A stretch of DNA of 43,774 nt from Nevskiaceae bacterium (GTDB taxonomy: Bacteria; Pseudomonadota; Gammaproteobacteria; Nevskiales; Nevskiaceae), in NCBI GenBank assembly GCA_008012115.1, contig SSEB01000021.1, positions 1 to 43,774 on the forward strand, in the 5' to 3' direction. The stretch's first letter is position 1, and each line of letters begins with the position of its first letter. The notes below the pieces were generated by a model, which made no database searches, had not been told where the DNA came from, and saw nothing but the letters and a program-made list of their open reading frames with translations. Position numbers and translations under genes: made by a program. Positions 40,356 to 43,774 of the stretch are shown here, in pieces.

Positions 40356-40772
40356 TCAGGGCGTCGATGTGCGCGTGGCGAACAGGCGCGCGTCTTCCAG
40401 CGCGGCCGTGCGATGCACGGTGGCGGCGCGATAGTCCGGCATCGCCAGCATGGCAAGCAGCGCGCCCAGCGAGGGGTAGCGCACCAGCAGCAGCTCGTCC
40501 CAGTCCTCGCCCGCCGGCGCGATCACGCGCGCCAGCACCGGCGCCAGCAGCACCGGCTCGCCGCCGAGTTCGCGGATTTTCCTCAGCGCCACCTCGGCGT
40601 AACGCTGGTAGGCCTCGCGGCCGCTGCAGGGCGCATGGCCCGACCCGGCGGGATACTCGGCCTGCGCGCGGTAGCGCAGCAGGTTGAGCATGGTGACCGG
40701 CGTGTCCAGCGGCACGGTCTGCGCCAGACGCTGGAGATCGTCGCGGGTCGGGTCGATGGTGCGGATGTTCAT
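40356..40772 (-). CDS. DUF1330-like dimeric alpha/beta barrel protein
   Basis: A 138-residue protein with the pattern of DUF1330/ABM-like ferredoxin-fold proteins: PVTMLNLLRYRAQAEYP, YQRYAEVALRKIRELGGEPV, WDELLLVRYPSLGALLAML and the MPDYRAATVHRTAALEDARL ending. Such proteins act as small dimeric enzymes or ligand binders; function here is unknown. The ATG at 40772 is preceded by GGAG. The isocitrate dehydrogenase gene lies upstream on the same strand, 68 bp away. Confidence 0.8.
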   Translation of the reverse strand: MNIRTIDPTRDDLQRLAQTVPLDTPVTMLNLLRYRAQAEYPAGSGHAPCSGREAYQRYAEVALRKIRELGGEPVLLAPVLARVIAPAGEDWDELLLVRYPSLGALLAMLAMPDYRAATVHRTAALEDARLFATRTSTP

Positions 40773-40840
40773 GCGGGCTCCGGAATGGAGCCCGTACTCT
40801 ACGGAACCCGCTGCGGCGCTGTCATCGCCGCGTGGGGATC

Positions 40841-41872
40841 TCAGCCGTTCTTGATGCGCGCGACCAGCGCCGCGGTGAAGGTCTTGGTGTTGGCGCTGCC
40901 GCCGAGATCGCCGGTGCGCACCTTGTCGGTGTTGAAGGTGTCGATGATCGCCTTGCGCAGGCGCGTGGCCTTGTCCTGCATCTTCAGGTGGTCGAGCATC
41001 ATCGCCGCCGCCAGCATCAGCGCCACCGGGTTGGCGATGCCCTTGCCGGCGATGTCCGGCGCCGAACCGTGCACGGCCTCGAAGATCGCCGCATCCGCAC
41101 CGATGTTGGCGCCGGGCGCCATGCCGAGACCGCCGACCAGGCCAGCGACCAGGTCGGAAATGATGTCGCCGAACAAATTGGTGGTGACCAGGCAGTCGAA
41201 CTGCCAGGGGTTGATCACCAGCTTCATGCAGCAGGCGTCGACGATGACTTCCTGCCACTCGATCTGGCCCTTGTACTTGGCCTCGTAGAGGTTGCGCGCT
41301 TCCTCGAGGAAGATGCCGGTCAGCGCCTTCATGATGTTGGCCTTGTGCACCACCGCCATTTTCTTGCGGCCGTTGGCGATGGCGTGCTCGAAGGCGTAGG
41401 TCAGCACGTGGTTGGCGCCGCGACGCGTGTTGACGCCGGTGGCGATGGCCACCGCGTGCGGATCGTCCTCGATGGCGATGTAGTGCTCGTAGCCGGTGTA
41501 CAGGCCCTCGAGATTCTCGCGGTAGACCATCAGGTCGACGTTGTCGAAGCGGCCGCCGGGGATCAGGGTCTTGGCCGGGCGCACGTTGGCGAACAGCTTG
41601 AACTCCTCGCGCAGGCGCACGTTGGACGAGCGGTAGCCGCCGCCGCTGGGCGTTTCCAGCGGCCCCTTCAGCGCCAGCCGCGTCTTGCGGATGCTGTCCA
41701 GCACCGCCTTGGGCAGCGGATCGCCCGCCGCCTTGACGCCGGCCAGACCCGCCTGCTGCACGTCCCAGTCGAAGGACGCGCCCAGCGCGTCGAGCGCCGC
41801 CAGCGTCGACTCGACGATCTCGGGGCCGATGCCGTCGCCGGGGATGAGGGTCGCGGGTATCGAAGTCGTCAT
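40841..41872 (-). CDS. NAD-type isocitrate dehydrogenase
   Basis: A 343-residue member of the isocitrate/isopropylmalate dehydrogenase family, catalysing oxidative decarboxylation of isocitrate in the TCA cycle in the cytoplasm. Blocks include IPGDGIGPEI (N-terminus), the substrate-binding NVDLMVYRENLEGLYTGYEH, the catalytic NPWQFDCLVTTNLFGDIISD and the cofactor region EAVHGSAPDIAGKGIANPVA. The YRENLEGLY and HGSAPDIAG context favours an NAD-dependent IDH, as in xanthomonads, over isopropylmalate dehydrogenase. Cofactor choice is inferred. The ribosome binding site is weak. Confidence 0.9.
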   Translation of the reverse strand: MTTSIPATLIPGDGIGPEIVESTLAALDALGASFDWDVQQAGLAGVKAAGDPLPKAVLDSIRKTRLALKGPLETPSGGGYRSSNVRLREEFKLFANVRPAKTLIPGGRFDNVDLMVYRENLEGLYTGYEHYIAIEDDPHAVAIATGVNTRRGANHVLTYAFEHAIANGRKKMAVVHKANIMKALTGIFLEEARNLYEAKYKGQIEWQEVIVDACCMKLVINPWQFDCLVTTNLFGDIISDLVAGLVGGLGMAPGANIGADAAIFEAVHGSAPDIAGKGIANPVALMLAAAMMLDHLKMQDKATRLRKAIIDTFNTDKVRTGDLGGSANTKTFTAALVARIKNG

Positions 41873-41966
41873 GAAGGATCTGCCGGTGGCGTGTCGTGCG
41901 GGAGTTTGCGTCGCTCCACTCTAGCCAAATTCCCGCCGCCGGGGAATGCGACCAAGGGCGTAGCCG

Positions 41967-43055
41967 TCAGCCTCGCGCCGCACTCGCGGCCGATTCGACC
42001 CGGACCGGCCCCTCGATGTGCAGGCTCTGCGTCGGGTAGGCAAAACCGATGCCGGCGGCAGCGAAGCGCCGCAGCAGGCCGAGGTTGATCGCCTGCTGCG
42101 CATCCATGTAGGTGACGTAGTCCGGCTCCTGCACCCAGTACACGATCTCGTACACCAGGGCGGAGTCGCCAAGCTCGCGCAGATGCGCACGGTCGAAGCG
42201 CACCTTGGGCGCCTGCGACACCACCTCCTTCACGATGCCCGGAATCTGCGCCAGCGTGTCCGGCGGCGTGTCGTAGAGCACGCCTACCGTGAACACGATG
42301 CGCCGCTCCTGCATGCGCTTGAAGTTGCGCAGGCGCGCTTTCAGCAGGTCGCTGTTGGAGAACACCAGCTGCTCGCCGCCGGTGCTGCGGACGCGCGTGG
42401 TCTTGAGGCCGACGTGCTCGACCGTGCCGGCGTAGCTGTCGACCACGATGCTGTCGCCGATGACGAAGGGCTTGTCCATGACGATGGACAGGCTGGCGAA
42501 CAGGTCGCCCAGGATGTTCTGCACCGCCAGCGCCACGGCAATGCCGCCGACGCCCAGGCCCGCCACCAGGGCGGTGACATTGATGCCGAGGTTGTCCAGC
42601 ATCAGCAGCAGGATCACCGCCCACAGCAGCAGGCGGCCGATGAAGCTCAGCGCCGCGAGGCTGGTGGCGGCGCCGGCATCGTGCGCCAGGGCGTGGCGGC
42701 GGTAGCGCTCCAGCCAGAAATCCAGCGCCGCGCGCAGCCAGCCGCCGAGCTGCAGAAAGGCGGCGACGATGGCGATGTTGTGCAGCACTTTCTCGGCATG
42801 TTCCGGCAGATCGAGATAACGGCTGCCGGCGTAGAGCGTGACGCCGAACACCAGCCACTGCCGCGTGCGCCGCGCCACATCGACGATGGCGTCGTCCAGC
42901 ACCGTGTCGGTGCGCGCGGCGATCGCCGCCAGCTTGTGGACGATCAGCCATTTGCCGACGCCGACCACCAGGTTGATGGCCAGCGCGATGCCCAGAGCCG
43001 CCAGCCAGTCGATCAGCGGGTTGTGCAGAAACGTCACCTCATGCAGCCATTGCAT
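41967..43055 (-). CDS. MscS family mechanosensitive channel
   Basis: A 362-residue MscS-type channel. Several N-terminal helices precede the pore-forming helix and its Gly/Ala-rich stretch (ALVAGLGVGGIAVALAVQNI), then the beta domain starts with LGDLFASLSIVMDKPFVIGD, the family signature. The C-terminal alpha/beta vestibule follows. It opens on membrane tension to release solutes during osmotic downshock. It is nine bases downstream of thiC in the same direction, so it may be co-transcribed with it. The 94 bp after it (41873-41966) are empty. Confidence 0.93.
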   Translation of the reverse strand: MQWLHEVTFLHNPLIDWLAALGIALAINLVVGVGKWLIVHKLAAIAARTDTVLDDAIVDVARRTRQWLVFGVTLYAGSRYLDLPEHAEKVLHNIAIVAAFLQLGGWLRAALDFWLERYRRHALAHDAGAATSLAALSFIGRLLLWAVILLLMLDNLGINVTALVAGLGVGGIAVALAVQNILGDLFASLSIVMDKPFVIGDSIVVDSYAGTVEHVGLKTTRVRSTGGEQLVFSNSDLLKARLRNFKRMQERRIVFTVGVLYDTPPDTLAQIPGIVKEVVSQAPKVRFDRAHLRELGDSALVYEIVYWVQEPDYVTYMDAQQAINLGLLRRFAAAGIGFAYPTQSLHIEGPVRVESAASAARG

Positions 43056-43064
43056 CGGGCGTCC

Positions 43065-43774
<710 letters not shown>

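Overview
The window is GC-rich (about two thirds G+C by eye) proteobacterial DNA. Gene content points to a gammaproteobacterium, most plausibly near Nevskiales/Solimonadaceae or the xanthomonad side. The pointers are many outer-membrane-type lipoproteins, AraC regulators beside lipid-modifying enzymes, an NAD-type isocitrate dehydrogenase, YchJ, DUF938, ThiC and MscS. This placement is inference; there is no rRNA or other decisive marker.

Layout. 1-2.5 kb: a DUF4382-type lipoprotein and a DapA-family aldolase. 2.5-2.8 kb: a palindromic repeat and the first copy of an AT-rich element. 2.8-5.8 kb: two tandem sterol-desaturase/fatty-acid-hydroxylase paralogues divergent from an AraC regulator. 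6-11.2 kb: a small Cys-rich lipoprotein, an SDR plus SnoaL-like pair, a GH5 endoglycoceramidase-like lipoprotein and a secretory lipase. 11.2-17.3 kb: a second AraC regulator divergent from a fatty acid desaturase, two LVIVD-repeat lipoproteins and a TfoX-N protein. 17.3-24.1 kb: an operon of two secreted paralogues and a PQQ-like beta-propeller, divergent from a third AraC regulator; this block is bracketed by direct repeats of the LVIVD gene's 3' end. 24.3-26.6 kb: a ParB-like protein and a D12-class adenine methylase in lower-GC DNA. 27-31.6 kb: a polytopic membrane protein and a LysR regulator divergent from azoR-doxX-pirin. 31.6-43.8 kb: an esterase/peptidase-like lipoprotein followed by housekeeping and stress genes, ending in a truncated thiC.

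The most striking feature is a dispersed intergenic element of 110-116 bp, present in five copies (2673-2782, 15581-15694, 26824-26933, 33703-33816, 40199-40314). Each copy has a 10-12 bp terminal inverted repeat (consensus CACCCGCTCT...AGAGCGGGTG) around a core of about 50-60 bp that is almost pure A/T, inside a GC-rich genome. It matches no repeat, terminator or RNA family that I can name. Copy 2 also abuts two 132-bp tandem units whose ends are themselves inverted repeats.

The second candidate novelty is the 17.3-24.1 kb block: a self-contained AraC-regulated cell-surface module with its own terminator. The third is the ParB-like/adenine methylase pair next to it, which could be a defence or modification module. 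Both are lower in GC than the flanks and look acquired.
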